A stretch of DNA of 37,606 nucleotides from Terriglobales bacterium (GTDB taxonomy: Bacteria; Acidobacteriota; Terriglobia; Terriglobales; Acidobacteriaceae): contig JAICXB010000036.1 in assembly GCA_025980765.1 (NCBI GenBank), forward strand, positions 1 to 37,606. The letters are read 5' to 3'. The notes below the pieces were generated by a model. The model was not told where the DNA came from, ran no database searches, and saw only the letters and a list, made by a program, of their open reading frames with translations. The number at the start of each line of letters is the position of its first letter. The stretch's first letter is position 1. The translations under genes and the position numbers were made by a program. Positions 23,782 to 33,166 of the stretch are shown piece after piece.

Positions 23782-24621
23782 TCAGCGCTGGCACTTGGGG
23801 CAGTAGTGGGTTCCGCGCCCCCCAATCACGATGCGTTTGATGGGCGTGTCGCAAACCAGGCAGGGTTCGCCGGTTCGCAGATAGACGCGATGCTGAAGCT
23901 GGAAAAAACCTTTGCGGCCCTCGGAGTCCACGTAGTCGGAGACCGAAGACCCGCCTAGCTTGATTGCTTCCTGCAGCACTTCACGCACACTCCGATGCAG
24001 TCGTTTCAGTTCGAGCGCGGTAAGACGGCCCGCCTGGCGCCGGGGGCGAATGCCTGCCCGAAAGAGCGATTCGTCCGCGTAGATGTTGCCGACTCCATGC
24101 AGCAGCTTCTGGTTGAGCAGCGCGGCCTTGATCGGGGTCTTGCGCCCGCGAAAAAGCTTCGTGAACTCCTCTAGCATGATGGTCAGGGGCTCAGTTCCGG
24201 GTCCGGAGAAACCGTCCTCTGTGACGACAACGCTCAAACGTCCGAAGCGGCGGGGATCTACAAAGCGCAGCTCCCGCCCCGACGCGAGGCTTGCGACCGC
24301 ATGGGTATGTTTAGCAATCGGCTCATTGGGGACAGTCACCAGCATTCGTCCGCTCATGCCGAGGTGAACGATCCACTGTCGTTGTCCGTTCAGGCTAGGT
24401 TTCCGCTTGCGCCTGTCGTCTCCTTCAAGATCGAAGACGATGTGTTTGCCTACCCGCCGGACCTTGCGAATCCGCGAGCCGGAAAGCACAGACGATATCT
24501 CCCGAGCCGGCGACTTCAACGGCTCAGGATGACTGCCCAGCCAGACTGACTCGATGAGGTCTCCGCGCACGCGTTCGTCGAGTCCACGGGCAATGGTTTC
24601 GACCTCGGGCAGTTCGGGCAT
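23782..24621 (-). CDS. mutM: Formamidopyrimidine-DNA glycosylase
   Basis: 279 residues. MutM/Fpg removes 8-oxoguanine and formamidopyrimidines and nicks the strand by beta/delta elimination. The N-terminus MPELPEVETIARGL supplies the catalytic Pro1 and Glu2 after Met removal; RRVGKHIVFDL contains the conserved lysine (Lys57 equivalent); the H2TH region is around LLNQKLLHGVGNIYADE; the C-terminal zinc finger reads CLVCDTPIKR...HYCPKCQR with four cysteines and the conserved Arg. The intact Pro-Glu and zinc finger favour MutM over Nei. It is followed on the same strand by the 49-aa membrane protein gene and is divergent from purA. Confidence 0.97.
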   Translation of the reverse strand: MPELPEVETIARGLDERVRGDLIESVWLGSHPEPLKSPAREISSVLSGSRIRKVRRVGKHIVFDLEGDDRRKRKPSLNGQRQWIVHLGMSGRMLVTVPNEPIAKHTHAVASLASGRELRFVDPRRFGRLSVVVTEDGFSGPGTEPLTIMLEEFTKLFRGRKTPIKAALLNQKLLHGVGNIYADESLFRAGIRPRRQAGRLTALELKRLHRSVREVLQEAIKLGGSSVSDYVDSEGRKGFFQLQHRVYLRTGEPCLVCDTPIKRIVIGGRGTHYCPKCQR

Positions 24622-24943
24622 GAATCTAGTCTAGAGCAGTTCGGAACAGAGGCGATTTAACGCGTCGGGGGACCCGGGACTGTACAGACCCCTCATTCCG
24701 ACAGCTCCGGTCGCTCTGAGCGACTGTGCGAGGTCGCACACCCGATTCCGTTCACCGCTTGAGAACTCCAGGTTTGGCCCGGCTGAGTGCTGACTGCTGA
24801 CTCGGGGTGCTGACTGCTGTATCATAGCCAGTCACATACCTTCTGCGCCCTGGACCCGAAGGCCCGCGCGTTTCTCTTCAAAATCATCTCGCTCCACGGC
24901 CGGAGCAGGTGTGTGCGCCAGCTTTCTTTCGGAGCCTGTTTCG
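24622..24943. other. Divergent mutM-purA intergenic region
   Basis: About 320 bases without a gene. Near 24785-24820 the unit GTGCTGACTGCTG occurs twice with ACTCGGGG between, giving a short imperfect tandem repeat. A TATCAT at about 24820 could be a -10 element for purA but no clear -35 is visible. No riboswitch or PurR-like box was recognised. Confidence 0.4.
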
Positions 24944-26278
24944 TTGACTAAAGCCAACACCGCAGTGGTCGTCGGCGCCCAGTGGGGCGATGAGGGCAAG
25001 GGCAAGATCGTCGACGTGTTGTCAGATAATTTCAAGGTCGTGGCCCGCTATGCCGGCGGACACAATGCCGGCCACACGGTCATCATCGGTGGCAAAAAAT
25101 TCGTTCTGCAACTGATTCCCTGTGGAGTCCTGCGCGAAGGCTGCCGCAGCGTGATCGGCAACGGCGTGGTCCTCGACCCCATCGCATTCCTTAAGGAAGT
25201 AGATGCGCTGGCGCAGGCTGGACTGAACGTGACCGGAAGGCTCTTCGTCTCGAATCGAGCTCAGGTGATTCTGCCGTATCACCGCATGATCGAACTTGCT
25301 GCGGAAAACGCTCCCGGACGCGTAAAGATCGGGACCACATCGCGCGGCATAGGACCCGCGTACGAAGACAAAATGAAGCGTGGCGGATTGCGCGTCGCCG
25401 ATCTGCTGAACACCTCTTTATTACGCACGCACATCGAAAACGCCTGCCGCGAGAAGAACACCATTGCCCACGCGCTGTTCAATTCCGAACCGCTCGATGC
25501 GGACAAGATGTACGAAGAGTACGCTCGGGCGGCCGAGCGTGTTGCGCCATTTGTGGCCGATACTGCATTGCTACTGAACGAGGCAATCCGCGCCGGCGAA
25601 CCGGTGATGTTTGAGGGCGCGCAAGGCACAATGCTCGACATCGACCATGGAACTTATCCGTTTGTGACTTCCTCCAGCGCGACCTCCGGCGGCGCGGTTA
25701 CCGGAACCGGCGTGGCCCCCAATGCGATTCGCTCGGTGATCGGAGTGACCAAAGCGTATTGCACGCGAGTCGGCGAAGGGCCGTTTCCAAGCGAAATCAA
25801 AGGTGAAGTCGCGGACACGTTGCGGGCCCGAGGAAATGAATATGGCGCGGTCACCGGCCGTCCGCGTCGCTGCGGATGGATCGATCTGCCATTGCTCCGC
25901 TACGCGACCATGATCAACGGAATCGATTGGATGGTGGTCACGAAACTCGACGTGCTCGACACGTTGTCTGAAATTCCCGTTTGCGTCGGCTACAAGATAA
26001 AAGGAAAGAAGACGACGAAGATTCCTCCGGACACTGCTGGATTCGAACAGATCGAATGCGTGTATGAAAACATCCCGGGATGGAAGAAATCCACCGAGGG
26101 CATTCGCGATTTTTCCAAGCTGCCGGCGAAAGCGCAGGATTACATGAAGTATCTGGAAGAGAAAACCGGCGCTCGCATCGGCATGGTTTCCACCGGCCCG
26201 GATCGCGATCAGACCATCTTCATCGAGGACTTCGCGGCGGAGATGCGGGTACGCGAGCACGCGGCCAAGCGCGGGTAA
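24944..26278 (+). CDS. purA: Adenylosuccinate synthetase
   Basis: 444 residues from TTG 24944, which has GGAG (24931-24934) nine bases upstream; a GTG at 24911 would add 11 residues. The enzyme joins IMP and aspartate using GTP in the AMP branch of purine synthesis. Motifs: P-loop variant GAQWGDEGKGKIVD at the N-terminus, GGHNAGHTV, the TTSRGIGPAYEDK segment, the FEGAQGTMLDIDHGTYPFVT block, TGRPRRCGWIDL, and the guanine-recognition TKLDVLD. All conserved positions are present. It leads a plus-strand run with birA and coaX. Confidence 0.97.
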   Translation: MTKANTAVVVGAQWGDEGKGKIVDVLSDNFKVVARYAGGHNAGHTVIIGGKKFVLQLIPCGVLREGCRSVIGNGVVLDPIAFLKEVDALAQAGLNVTGRLFVSNRAQVILPYHRMIELAAENAPGRVKIGTTSRGIGPAYEDKMKRGGLRVADLLNTSLLRTHIENACREKNTIAHALFNSEPLDADKMYEEYARAAERVAPFVADTALLLNEAIRAGEPVMFEGAQGTMLDIDHGTYPFVTSSSATSGGAVTGTGVAPNAIRSVIGVTKAYCTRVGEGPFPSEIKGEVADTLRARGNEYGAVTGRPRRCGWIDLPLLRYATMINGIDWMVVTKLDVLDTLSEIPVCVGYKIKGKKTTKIPPDTAGFEQIECVYENIPGWKKSTEGIRDFSKLPAKAQDYMKYLEEKTGARIGMVSTGPDRDQTIFIEDFAAEMRVREHAAKRG

Positions 26279-26298
26279 AATGGTTCAACTCTCGTTTG

Positions 26299-26329
26299 TC
26301 GTCCTGATCCGAAGGCGAAGGACCTCGCG
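26299..26329. repeat. Diverged copy of the GTCATCCTGAG...AAGGATCT repeat
   Basis: TCGTCCTGATCCGAAGGCGA then AGGACCT, in the purA-birA gap, keeps the CCTGA and GAAGGACCT ends of the family at 8070, 17499 and 37070 but has a shorter middle. Confidence 0.45.
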
Positions 26330-26398
26330 TTTGGTCTTACTGTTGTGGTTGCTTTTGCTCTTTGTCCCGTCCTGAAAATCAAAAGTTCGATAGCGCAA

Positions 26399-27205
26399 AT
26401 GCTCGATGCACTTCAGTACGATCTCTCGGCCCTCGAGCATAAACTTACTCGGACAATTTACGCGGGCAAGCTGCATTTCTATCCGGAGATCGCATCGACA
26501 AACAGCATCGCCATGAACGCCGCGCAAGCCGGCGCACCCGAAGGCAGCGTTTTCCTCGCGGATCAACAAACAGCCGGCAAAGGACGCAACGGACATGGGT
26601 GGCACTCAGAGCCGGGCGAAGCGATTCTGGTCTCAGTCATTCTGCGGCCGCAGATCGCGACCGCGCGGGCGCTATGGCTGTCGCTCATGGCCGGAGTCGC
26701 GGTGCATGACGCGATTGCGCAAACCATCGGAGTTGATTGTGACTTGCGCTGGCCGAACGATCTTCTGATTGCAGGCAAGAAAGTTTGCGGCATTCTCACC
26801 GAGCTTTCTTCCGATGCGGACCAGCTTCGCTTCGCGGTGGTTGGCATCGGCATCAACGTCAATCAGCAATGGTTTCCTGCAGAGATCGCAAGCATCGCAA
26901 CCTCGCTGCGCCAACAAACCGACAAGAGCTGGCCGCGCGATGAGCTGCTCGCCGCTTTGCTAGAATCGCTCCAAGCTGAGTACTTTCGCTGTTTCTCGGA
27001 GATGTCCGCGCGCAATACTCAACGTTCGCTGCTGAGTCGAATTGAGGCGATTTCGAGCTACGTCCGCAACAAGCAAGTGCATGTAGAGGAAGCCGGCGGA
27101 TATGACGGAATCACCGATGGGCTGGATGAACGCGGTTTTCTGCGAGTCAGAACTCCATCCGGCGTGCGCACGGTAATTTCGGGTGGCGTACGCGAACTGC
27201 GATAA
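26399..27205 (+). CDS. birA: Biotin--[acetyl-CoA-carboxylase] ligase, class I
   Basis: 268 residues from ATG 26399. It activates biotin to biotinyl-AMP and attaches it to the lysine of the carboxylase carrier protein. Seen: STNSIAMNAAQAGAPEGSVFLADQQTAGKGR.. with the GKGRNGHGWHSEPG biotinyl-AMP loop, RWPNDLLIAGKKVCGILTE with the catalytic lysine region, and GIGINVN; then a small C-terminal SH3-like domain. There is no N-terminal DNA-binding HTH, so it is a class I ligase that does not act as the biotin repressor. The gene ends six bases before coaX, a common pairing in bacteria, which supports an operon. Confidence 0.96.
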   Translation: MLDALQYDLSALEHKLTRTIYAGKLHFYPEIASTNSIAMNAAQAGAPEGSVFLADQQTAGKGRNGHGWHSEPGEAILVSVILRPQIATARALWLSLMAGVAVHDAIAQTIGVDCDLRWPNDLLIAGKKVCGILTELSSDADQLRFAVVGIGINVNQQWFPAEIASIATSLRQQTDKSWPRDELLAALLESLQAEYFRCFSEMSARNTQRSLLSRIEAISSYVRNKQVHVEEAGGYDGITDGLDERGFLRVRTPSGVRTVISGGVRELR

Positions 27206-27211
27206 ATACCT

Positions 27212-28063
27212 ATGCTCCTCGTCATCGATGTCGGCAATACCAATACGGTACTGGGCGTGTTTCGCTCGAGCAACGAGCAGCCCGGCGTGGCGCCGCGATA
27301 TGACCAGATGGTGGCCCACTGGCGTGTGGGCACAGTGCGGACGCAGATGGCGGACGAATACGGCGTGCTGTTCCGCAATCTCTTCGCGATGGAATCCATC
27401 GATCCGCGCGAAGTTAAAGCAATTGTGCTTGCATCAGTGGTGCCACCCATAGATTCCACTCTGCGCGAAGTCTGTGAGCGCTATTTCCAGGTGAAGCCGC
27501 TCTTCATCGAACCGGGTGTCAAAACGGGAATGCCGGTGCTGGTGGAGAATCCGGCGGAAGTGGGCGCCGATCGCATCGTCAACGGCGTTGCCGGATTCGA
27601 ACGCTACGGCGGGCCATGCATAATCGTGGATTTCGGGACGGCAACGACCTTCGACGTGATCTCCGAGCGTGGAGAATTCATGGGTGGGGCGATCGCGCCG
27701 GGAATCGGCATCTCTGCCGAAGCGCTTTTTCAGCGAACCGCGCGTCTTCCTAAGATCGATATCCGCCGCCCTGCGCGCGTGATCGGCGCTAATACAGTGA
27801 CGAATCTCCAATCGGGGCTGTTCTATGGATATGTCGGGTTGGTAGATGGAATTCTGGAGCGCATCATGGACGAACTCGGCGCGAAGGCGAAGGTGATATC
27901 CACCGGCGGTCTCGCCAGTTTGATCGCATCCGGCTCGCGTTTCATTGGCATCGTCGATGAGATGCTGACGCTCGATGGCATGCGCATCATCCACGAACGC
28001 AACACCGGCGCCCGCGCTCCACGCAAAACCCCAGCCGCCTCGGGTGATCGGCAGGCTCGGTAG
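27212..28063 (+). CDS. coaX: Type III pantothenate kinase
   Basis: 283 residues. CoaX phosphorylates pantothenate in the first step of CoA synthesis and, unlike CoaA, is not inhibited by CoA. Seen: the phosphate loop LLVIDVGNTNTVLGVF at the N-terminus, VGADRIVNGVAGFERY, the IIVDFGTATTFDVI motif, and GGAIAPGI, all hallmarks of the ASKHA-fold type III enzyme. The C-terminal 20 residues are basic and proline/alanine-rich. It follows birA by six bases. No other pantothenate kinase is in the window. Confidence 0.97.
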   Translation: MLLVIDVGNTNTVLGVFRSSNEQPGVAPRYDQMVAHWRVGTVRTQMADEYGVLFRNLFAMESIDPREVKAIVLASVVPPIDSTLREVCERYFQVKPLFIEPGVKTGMPVLVENPAEVGADRIVNGVAGFERYGGPCIIVDFGTATTFDVISERGEFMGGAIAPGIGISAEALFQRTARLPKIDIRRPARVIGANTVTNLQSGLFYGYVGLVDGILERIMDELGAKAKVISTGGLASLIASGSRFIGIVDEMLTLDGMRIIHERNTGARAPRKTPAASGDRQAR

Positions 28064-28124
28064 AGGCGTCGCTGTGTACAGTCCAGGCACTCACATGAAA
28101 CCCGTCTCCTGATAACCTGAATCG

Positions 28125-28820
28125 TTGCAAAACTATTTCAATTACTTCACCGAAATCGAGGAGCACTTTCAACGCCGGCGCGGCACGATTCTCCTGCTTT
28201 CAACTCTCGATTGGGCACTCATTGAGACATGGAAAGACGCTGGTATTCCGCTCGAAGCCGTGCTGCGTGGCATTGATTCAGCATTTGATCGTTACGATCG
28301 ACGTCCGACCAGGACGCGCAAAGTAAACAGTCTCGCGTTTTGTTCGCAGGAGGTGCTTGCCGCAGCCGAAGAGATGAAGGAGGCTGCAGTCGGGAGCGAG
28401 CGTAACAAAGAAGACGCGGAGAGTGGACTGGATGCGCCGCAGCTGTGCGCTTATCTGAGACACAATGCCGCACTGATGCGAGCCGCGACATTGCAGGGTG
28501 AGGCCGAGCGAGTGGCGCACGAATCCGCCGATTCGCTGTTGTCCATCGTGAGTTCGATCGAGGAAAGCTCCTCTCGCCGGCTTCATCTCGAAGACATCGA
28601 ACGACGTCTTACGGTGCTGGAGGAAAAACTTAACGCCGCCTTGTATACATCCGCGCCGGAAAGCGAATTGGTCGCGATCCGTGCGGACGCCGACCGGCAG
28701 CTCGCACCTTATCGCGGCAAGATGAACGCCGCGCAGATCGATCAGCTCCACCGGCAGTTCTTGCACAAACGGCTACTCGAACGTCATTCACTGCCTCGCC
28801 TGAGTCTGTTTTATATGTGA
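28125..28820 (+). CDS. Conserved-looking hypothetical protein, helical/coiled-coil (231 aa)
   Basis: A 231-residue protein starting with TTG at 28125, the only start near the upstream in-frame stop. It is almost entirely alpha-helical: an N-terminal MQNYFNYFTEIEEHFQRRRG..STLDWALIETWKDAGIPLEAVLRGID unit resembling a small helical DNA- or RNA-associated domain, then a charged linker, then a long coiled coil (about residues 140-205, HLEDIERRLTVLEEKL). No enzyme motif, signal peptide or membrane helix. It ends nine bases before the RlmD-like gene and may be cotranscribed with it. I do not recognise a family and assign no function. Confidence 0.8.
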   Translation: MQNYFNYFTEIEEHFQRRRGTILLLSTLDWALIETWKDAGIPLEAVLRGIDSAFDRYDRRPTRTRKVNSLAFCSQEVLAAAEEMKEAAVGSERNKEDAESGLDAPQLCAYLRHNAALMRAATLQGEAERVAHESADSLLSIVSSIEESSSRRLHLEDIERRLTVLEEKLNAALYTSAPESELVAIRADADRQLAPYRGKMNAAQIDQLHRQFLHKRLLERHSLPRLSLFYM

Positions 28821-28829
28821 GCGCCCGAA

Positions 28830-30131
28830 ATGGAACTTAAGATCGAGAAGCTTGTTTATGGCGGAGATGGTTTGGCGCGCCTGCCTTCCGACGCGCAGCC
28901 CGGGCCGGGAAAAGCCGTGTTTGTTCCCTACACGCTTCCGGATGAGCGGGTGGCGGCAACCATCGTTGAGCAGAAGACCGGTTTTGCCCGCGCTCGCCTC
29001 GATCGGGTGCTCTCACCATCTCCGTTGCGGAGTTCTGCCCCGTGTCCTTACTTCGGAAGTTGCGGCGGGTGCCATTACCAACACACCAGCTACGAAGAGC
29101 AGCTTCGACTCAAAGCTGACATTCTGCAGGAACAACTGCTGCGCACGGCCAAACTCACGCTGGAACTCCCGATCGAAACCCATGCTTCTCCGCCACTGCA
29201 CTACCGCAATCGCACCCGTTTCCATCTTCGCCATGAACCCGCATTTGCGATTGGTTATTTTCGCCACGGCTCGCGGGATCTGCTGCCCGTAAACGAGTGT
29301 CCGATTAGCTCGCCATTGATCAATCGGGCGCTTCCGCGCCTTTGGGAACTGGGAAAAGCGGAGGCGGCTCTTGGCATCAATGAAATTGAGTTGTTTGCAG
29401 ATGGAAATGACGAACGATTGCTTGTCGAGCTTTACCTCGACAATAACAACGTGAGGGGTGAGGAACTGAAGGACTTTTCTGTGCGCTTGGCGCGCGCCAT
29501 ACCTGAAACTGATGGCATTGCTTCCTTTTCGCCAGCCTTCGGCGTCCGCTCGCCGGTGCTACGAAATCACTTGTTGCACGGCTCTTCCATAATGCAGTAC
29601 AGGACGAAGCGTTCTGCGTACGGAGTGAGCGCCGGAGCTTTTTTCCAGACCAACCGGCATCTCATAGATCGAATGGTTGATGTTGTCGTGGATGAGCGCC
29701 ATGGAAAGCTGGCTCTCGATCTCTACTCCGGCGTGGGGCTTTTTGCGCTTCCATTGGCGCAAAACTTCGAGCGGGTAATCGCGGTGGAATCTTCGCCAAT
29801 TTCTGGCGCGGATCTCAGGAAAAACCTGCCGGCAAATGCAAGCATGTCGCCGCACAGCGTCGAAGAATATCTCGCAAACTTTTCTCAAAACAAACCTGCT
29901 CCCGATCTGGTTGTAGCCGATCCTCCCCGCGCCGGATTGGGAACTGCCGTGTGCAGGCAGATTTCCGCCCTCGCAACCTCCGAAGTTGTTTACGTTTCCT
30001 GCGATCCCGCGACACTGGCGCGTGACTTGAAGCAGCTGTCGAACGATGCCTGGCGGATCTCGGCGATGCACATGGTCGACCTGTTTCCGCAAACTTTCCA
30101 TATCGAGACGATCACCGTACTTCAGCGCTGA
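28830..30131 (+). CDS. rlmD: 23S rRNA (uracil-5-)-methyltransferase, RlmD/TrmA family
   Basis: 433 residues. The N-terminal TRAM-like domain (MELKIEKLVYGGDGLARL) is followed by an iron-sulfur site, Cys72-x5-Cys78-x2-Cys81 with Cys157 as the fourth ligand, then a Rossmann domain with LDLYSGVGLFALPLA (SAM binding), VVADPPRAGL, and the catalytic Cys391 in VSCDPATLARDL. These are the features of 5-methyluridine methyltransferases with a 4Fe-4S cluster. RlmD (U1939) is most likely, but RlmC-type or RumB-type specificity cannot be excluded by sequence. The gene overlaps the frame of the ComEC-type gene only if the latter's longer start were used. Confidence 0.94.
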   Translation: MELKIEKLVYGGDGLARLPSDAQPGPGKAVFVPYTLPDERVAATIVEQKTGFARARLDRVLSPSPLRSSAPCPYFGSCGGCHYQHTSYEEQLRLKADILQEQLLRTAKLTLELPIETHASPPLHYRNRTRFHLRHEPAFAIGYFRHGSRDLLPVNECPISSPLINRALPRLWELGKAEAALGINEIELFADGNDERLLVELYLDNNNVRGEELKDFSVRLARAIPETDGIASFSPAFGVRSPVLRNHLLHGSSIMQYRTKRSAYGVSAGAFFQTNRHLIDRMVDVVVDERHGKLALDLYSGVGLFALPLAQNFERVIAVESSPISGADLRKNLPANASMSPHSVEEYLANFSQNKPAPDLVVADPPRAGLGTAVCRQISALATSEVVYVSCDPATLARDLKQLSNDAWRISAMHMVDLFPQTFHIETITVLQR

Positions 30132-30159
30132 CGCAATCCCGTGTACACTCTGGAGCGCC

Positions 30160-32943
30160 TTGGCCGCTGCCGCACACGCGTTCGCTCCGCAGTCCGCTGC
30201 CGCTCCGGTTCCCCAGCGCTGGACGCTGCGCCAACCCCTGCTGTACGCCGCGCTTTCCTTCGCGTTGGGAACCTGCTTTTCCCAATTTGCAAACACCGCT
30301 GCGCGATGGACCCCTCCGAATTGGGAGCTGATAGGCGCTATCTTCGCTGCTGCAGCAGCAGTTCCTTGTCTCTTACGATCGCCTCGGCTCGCGAGCACGC
30401 TGACGCTAGTCAGCATCAGCATGCTTGGGGCGGCGCAATTTCAGTTTGGGAATATCAGCCCCGTCTTTCCGCCGGAGCTCGAAAATCGGGAAGTAGTCGT
30501 TACCGGTACAGTTTTGCGGGCATCTTTGCCGGTGTTGGAAGCGTCGGTCGCTCACAATCCATGGCAAGGGGCCCATCCTGAGCGCTATCAGCAACTCGAT
30601 TTACAAACTGTTTCCGTTTTTGACGGCAGCAAAGAAATCCCAATGCGTATTGGTGTTCGGATCGGCGTCTATCAGGTCCTGAGCGTGGCAGAAGAAGACG
30701 AATTGACCTCGGATTCCGCCGCGGAAAACAAGCCAACTCGTGAGTTCTCTTATGGCCAGTTTCTGAGAATAACCGGACGCCTTCGTTCTCCGCAGAACTA
30801 TGAAGATCCCGGCGTCTGGGACCGGCGCAAGTATCTGCGCGACCAAGGCATTGTCGCGCTCCTAACGGCCAAGCCGGCCAACATCGAGGTGCTTCCCAGA
30901 ATGGGAGGAACGCGCTGGGGACGATGGCGATGGCAGGCCCGGCGCAGCCTGCTACGGCATGTCTTGGCTCTGCACACCTCGGCGCAACCGCGCTGGCAGG
31001 CGCTGGCTATCAGCCAGACCGACGCGGCGTTGCTCGCGGCGATGGTCCTGGGCGAACGCTCTTTGCTGGATCGAGGCGTAAAACTCGACTTTCAGAAGAC
31101 CGGTTCGTATCACTTACTGGTCGTTTCGGGAATGGCAGTGGCGATTCTGGCCTTCGCCGTCTTCTGGCTGGCGCGATTAATGCGGCTTGGAGATGCACCG
31201 GCAACGATTCTTACCATCGTTTTCATCGGCATATATGTCGCACTCACCGACTTGGGCGCGCCGGTACAACGGGCTGCGCTGATGTGTGGCGTGTATCTGC
31301 TGGCGCGATTGCTGTATCGCGAGCGCAATCCGCTGAACGCGATTGGCGCCGCAGCATTGGTGGTATTGGTGATCGATCCCAAATCGCTCTTCGATGCCGA
31401 TTTTCAGATGACATTTCTGGCGGTTCTAACCATCGCTGGAGTCGCCGTGCCGGTGCTTGAGCGCACCACAGCGACGTATCGCAAAGCACTAAAGCAAATC
31501 GATTCCATCAGCTATGACATCCACTTGGCGCCCACCCAAGCGCAATTTCGCCTGGATCTGCGCATGGTGCTGTCGCGTTTAGAAACTTTTGTCCCCAAAT
31601 GGGCGGCACGACTGGTGGTTCTTGGTGCTTTTCGCATGATTGTTGCGGCTGCGGAAATCATTTTTATTTCGCTCTTGATGCAGGCTGCGCTGGCGCTGCC
31701 TATGGCCGTGTATTTCCATCGCGCGACAACTCTGGCTTTGCCGGCCAATGTTGTTGTCGTTCCGCTGATGACTGTGCTGTTGCCACTGGCCATCGGAACT
31801 ACTTTGTTGACCTATGCGGGTGCATGGATCGCATTTCTGCCGCGCTGCGTCACAGCATTATTGCTGCATTCAGTGAGTGCAAATGTGTTCACCCTCGCGC
31901 ACTTTCGCGCTTCCGACCTCCGCGTAGCGGATCCGCCGCTCTGGACTGCGATTTTCTGCATGGTTTCGTTGACCCTGGCCATTATTGTTGCTCGAAAACA
32001 CTGGGTATTAGTTGCTGTTTCATTGCTCCTGCTCGGGGCCGCAGATGTTTTCATCCTGCGCCCGCGGCCTCCCCAGATCGTCGCCAACGCACTCGAGATC
32101 ACGGCAATCGATGTCGGACAAGGCGATTCACTGCTCGTAGTCACGCCGCAAGGCAAGACTTTGTTGATCGATGGCGGCGGTACTCTGGGCACTCCGACAT
32201 CATTTGATACCGGAGAAGATGTGGTTTCGCCCTATCTTTGGGCACGCGGATTTTCCCATCTTGACGCGGTTGCGCTCACGCACGCTCACGGAGACCACAT
32301 TGGAGGCCTTCCATCGATACTCAATAACTTTCATCCAGCCGAGTTATGGGTCGCTCCCAGCCCACTTACCGGCGCGTACACCGCACTTCTCGCTCAAGCA
32401 CACGCTCAAAGCATGACTGTATCAACCAGAGTAGCGGGAGATAGCTTTACTTTTGGTGGGGCTAAGTTCGAAGTACTAGCGCCGGCGGCGGATTCCATGA
32501 GCAATATCCGTCGTGGCAACGACGAATCGATGGTATTGAGGGTAAGTTATCGCGACACTTCGGCCCTGCTGGAGGGCGATGCGGAGAAGAAAACCGAGCG
32601 TCTGATTGCCCCGGAGCTCACGCCAGTCAACATCTTGAAGGTTGCGCACCACGGCAGCGCGACTTCCACTATCCCCGCGTTGCTCGAAAGCGCGCATCCG
32701 CAGTTCGCCATGATCTCGGTGGGGCGATTTAATCGATACGGACATCCCCGCGACGAGGTTCTTTCCCGCCTCAGCGAGGCCGGAACATGCGTTTTTCGCA
32801 CTGATTTAAGCGGCGCAATCAGCTTTTATCTGGATGGAACGCGGGTTACGGCCGCGCGTTGGGGACGCGACGGCGCAACTATGCAATTTCCGAGTCGCTG
32901 GATTCCTCGTCAAACGGCGGGGCATTGCGCTGCTGCTCAATAA
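30160..32943 (+). CDS. comEC: ComEC/Rec2-type DNA-uptake channel protein
   Basis: 927 residues if the start is TTG 30160 (GGAG at 30152-30155); a longer frame begins inside rlmD. The order of domains is the complete family architecture: N-terminal helices and a DUF4131-like periplasmic domain (about 20-250), the competence transmembrane block including YHLLVVSGMAVAILAFAVFWL and the PVQRAALMCGVYLLARLLYR helices (about 290-560), and a C-terminal metallo-beta-lactamase domain (about 640-900) with DVGQGDSLLVVTPQGKTLLID and the THAHGDHIGG metal motif. The protein passes single-stranded DNA across the inner membrane in natural transformation. No comEA, dprA or comF is adjacent. Confidence 0.93.
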   Translation: MAAAAHAFAPQSAAAPVPQRWTLRQPLLYAALSFALGTCFSQFANTAARWTPPNWELIGAIFAAAAAVPCLLRSPRLASTLTLVSISMLGAAQFQFGNISPVFPPELENREVVVTGTVLRASLPVLEASVAHNPWQGAHPERYQQLDLQTVSVFDGSKEIPMRIGVRIGVYQVLSVAEEDELTSDSAAENKPTREFSYGQFLRITGRLRSPQNYEDPGVWDRRKYLRDQGIVALLTAKPANIEVLPRMGGTRWGRWRWQARRSLLRHVLALHTSAQPRWQALAISQTDAALLAAMVLGERSLLDRGVKLDFQKTGSYHLLVVSGMAVAILAFAVFWLARLMRLGDAPATILTIVFIGIYVALTDLGAPVQRAALMCGVYLLARLLYRERNPLNAIGAAALVVLVIDPKSLFDADFQMTFLAVLTIAGVAVPVLERTTATYRKALKQIDSISYDIHLAPTQAQFRLDLRMVLSRLETFVPKWAARLVVLGAFRMIVAAAEIIFISLLMQAALALPMAVYFHRATTLALPANVVVVPLMTVLLPLAIGTTLLTYAGAWIAFLPRCVTALLLHSVSANVFTLAHFRASDLRVADPPLWTAIFCMVSLTLAIIVARKHWVLVAVSLLLLGAADVFILRPRPPQIVANALEITAIDVGQGDSLLVVTPQGKTLLIDGGGTLGTPTSFDTGEDVVSPYLWARGFSHLDAVALTHAHGDHIGGLPSILNNFHPAELWVAPSPLTGAYTALLAQAHAQSMTVSTRVAGDSFTFGGAKFEVLAPAADSMSNIRRGNDESMVLRVSYRDTSALLEGDAEKKTERLIAPELTPVNILKVAHHGSATSTIPALLESAHPQFAMISVGRFNRYGHPRDEVLSRLSEAGTCVFRTDLSGAISFYLDGTRVTAARWGRDGATMQFPSRWIPRQTAGHCAAAQ

Positions 32944-33166
32944 TTTCGCGCGCTTCCTCGGCCTGAGATGGACGCACCCGCAACTGTATGCCGCCCACAC
33001 CCGGCAAAACGTCCTGCGGAGCGTCAAGATTGGCCCGCAAACTGTCGATTCCTGACGAATCCAGCAGTCCCTGAACCACCATGGCTTCGGTTTCATCGCT
33101 GGTATCGAACACCGAAACCAACTCTTTTTCCTGTTCGATGGGCTTCAAATTGGGATTGGTAGGCAT
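32879..33166 (-). CDS. DUF2007-type putative signal-transducing protein
   Basis: 95 residues. The core ELVSVFDTSDETEAMVVQGLLDSSGIDSL...VRPSQAEEAREIIEQQ matches the DUF2007 pattern: a beta-alpha unit that moves between copy-like repeats, found often next to signalling or zinc-ribbon proteins; its molecular role is not established. ATG 33166 has GGAG five bases upstream, so it is chosen over the GTG two codons earlier. The 3' end overlaps the comEC gene by 65 bases on the opposite strand, a convergent overlap. Confidence 0.85.
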   Translation of the reverse strand: MPTNPNLKPIEQEKELVSVFDTSDETEAMVVQGLLDSSGIDSLRANLDAPQDVLPGVGGIQLRVRPSQAEEAREIIEQQRNAPPFDEESSDSEIA

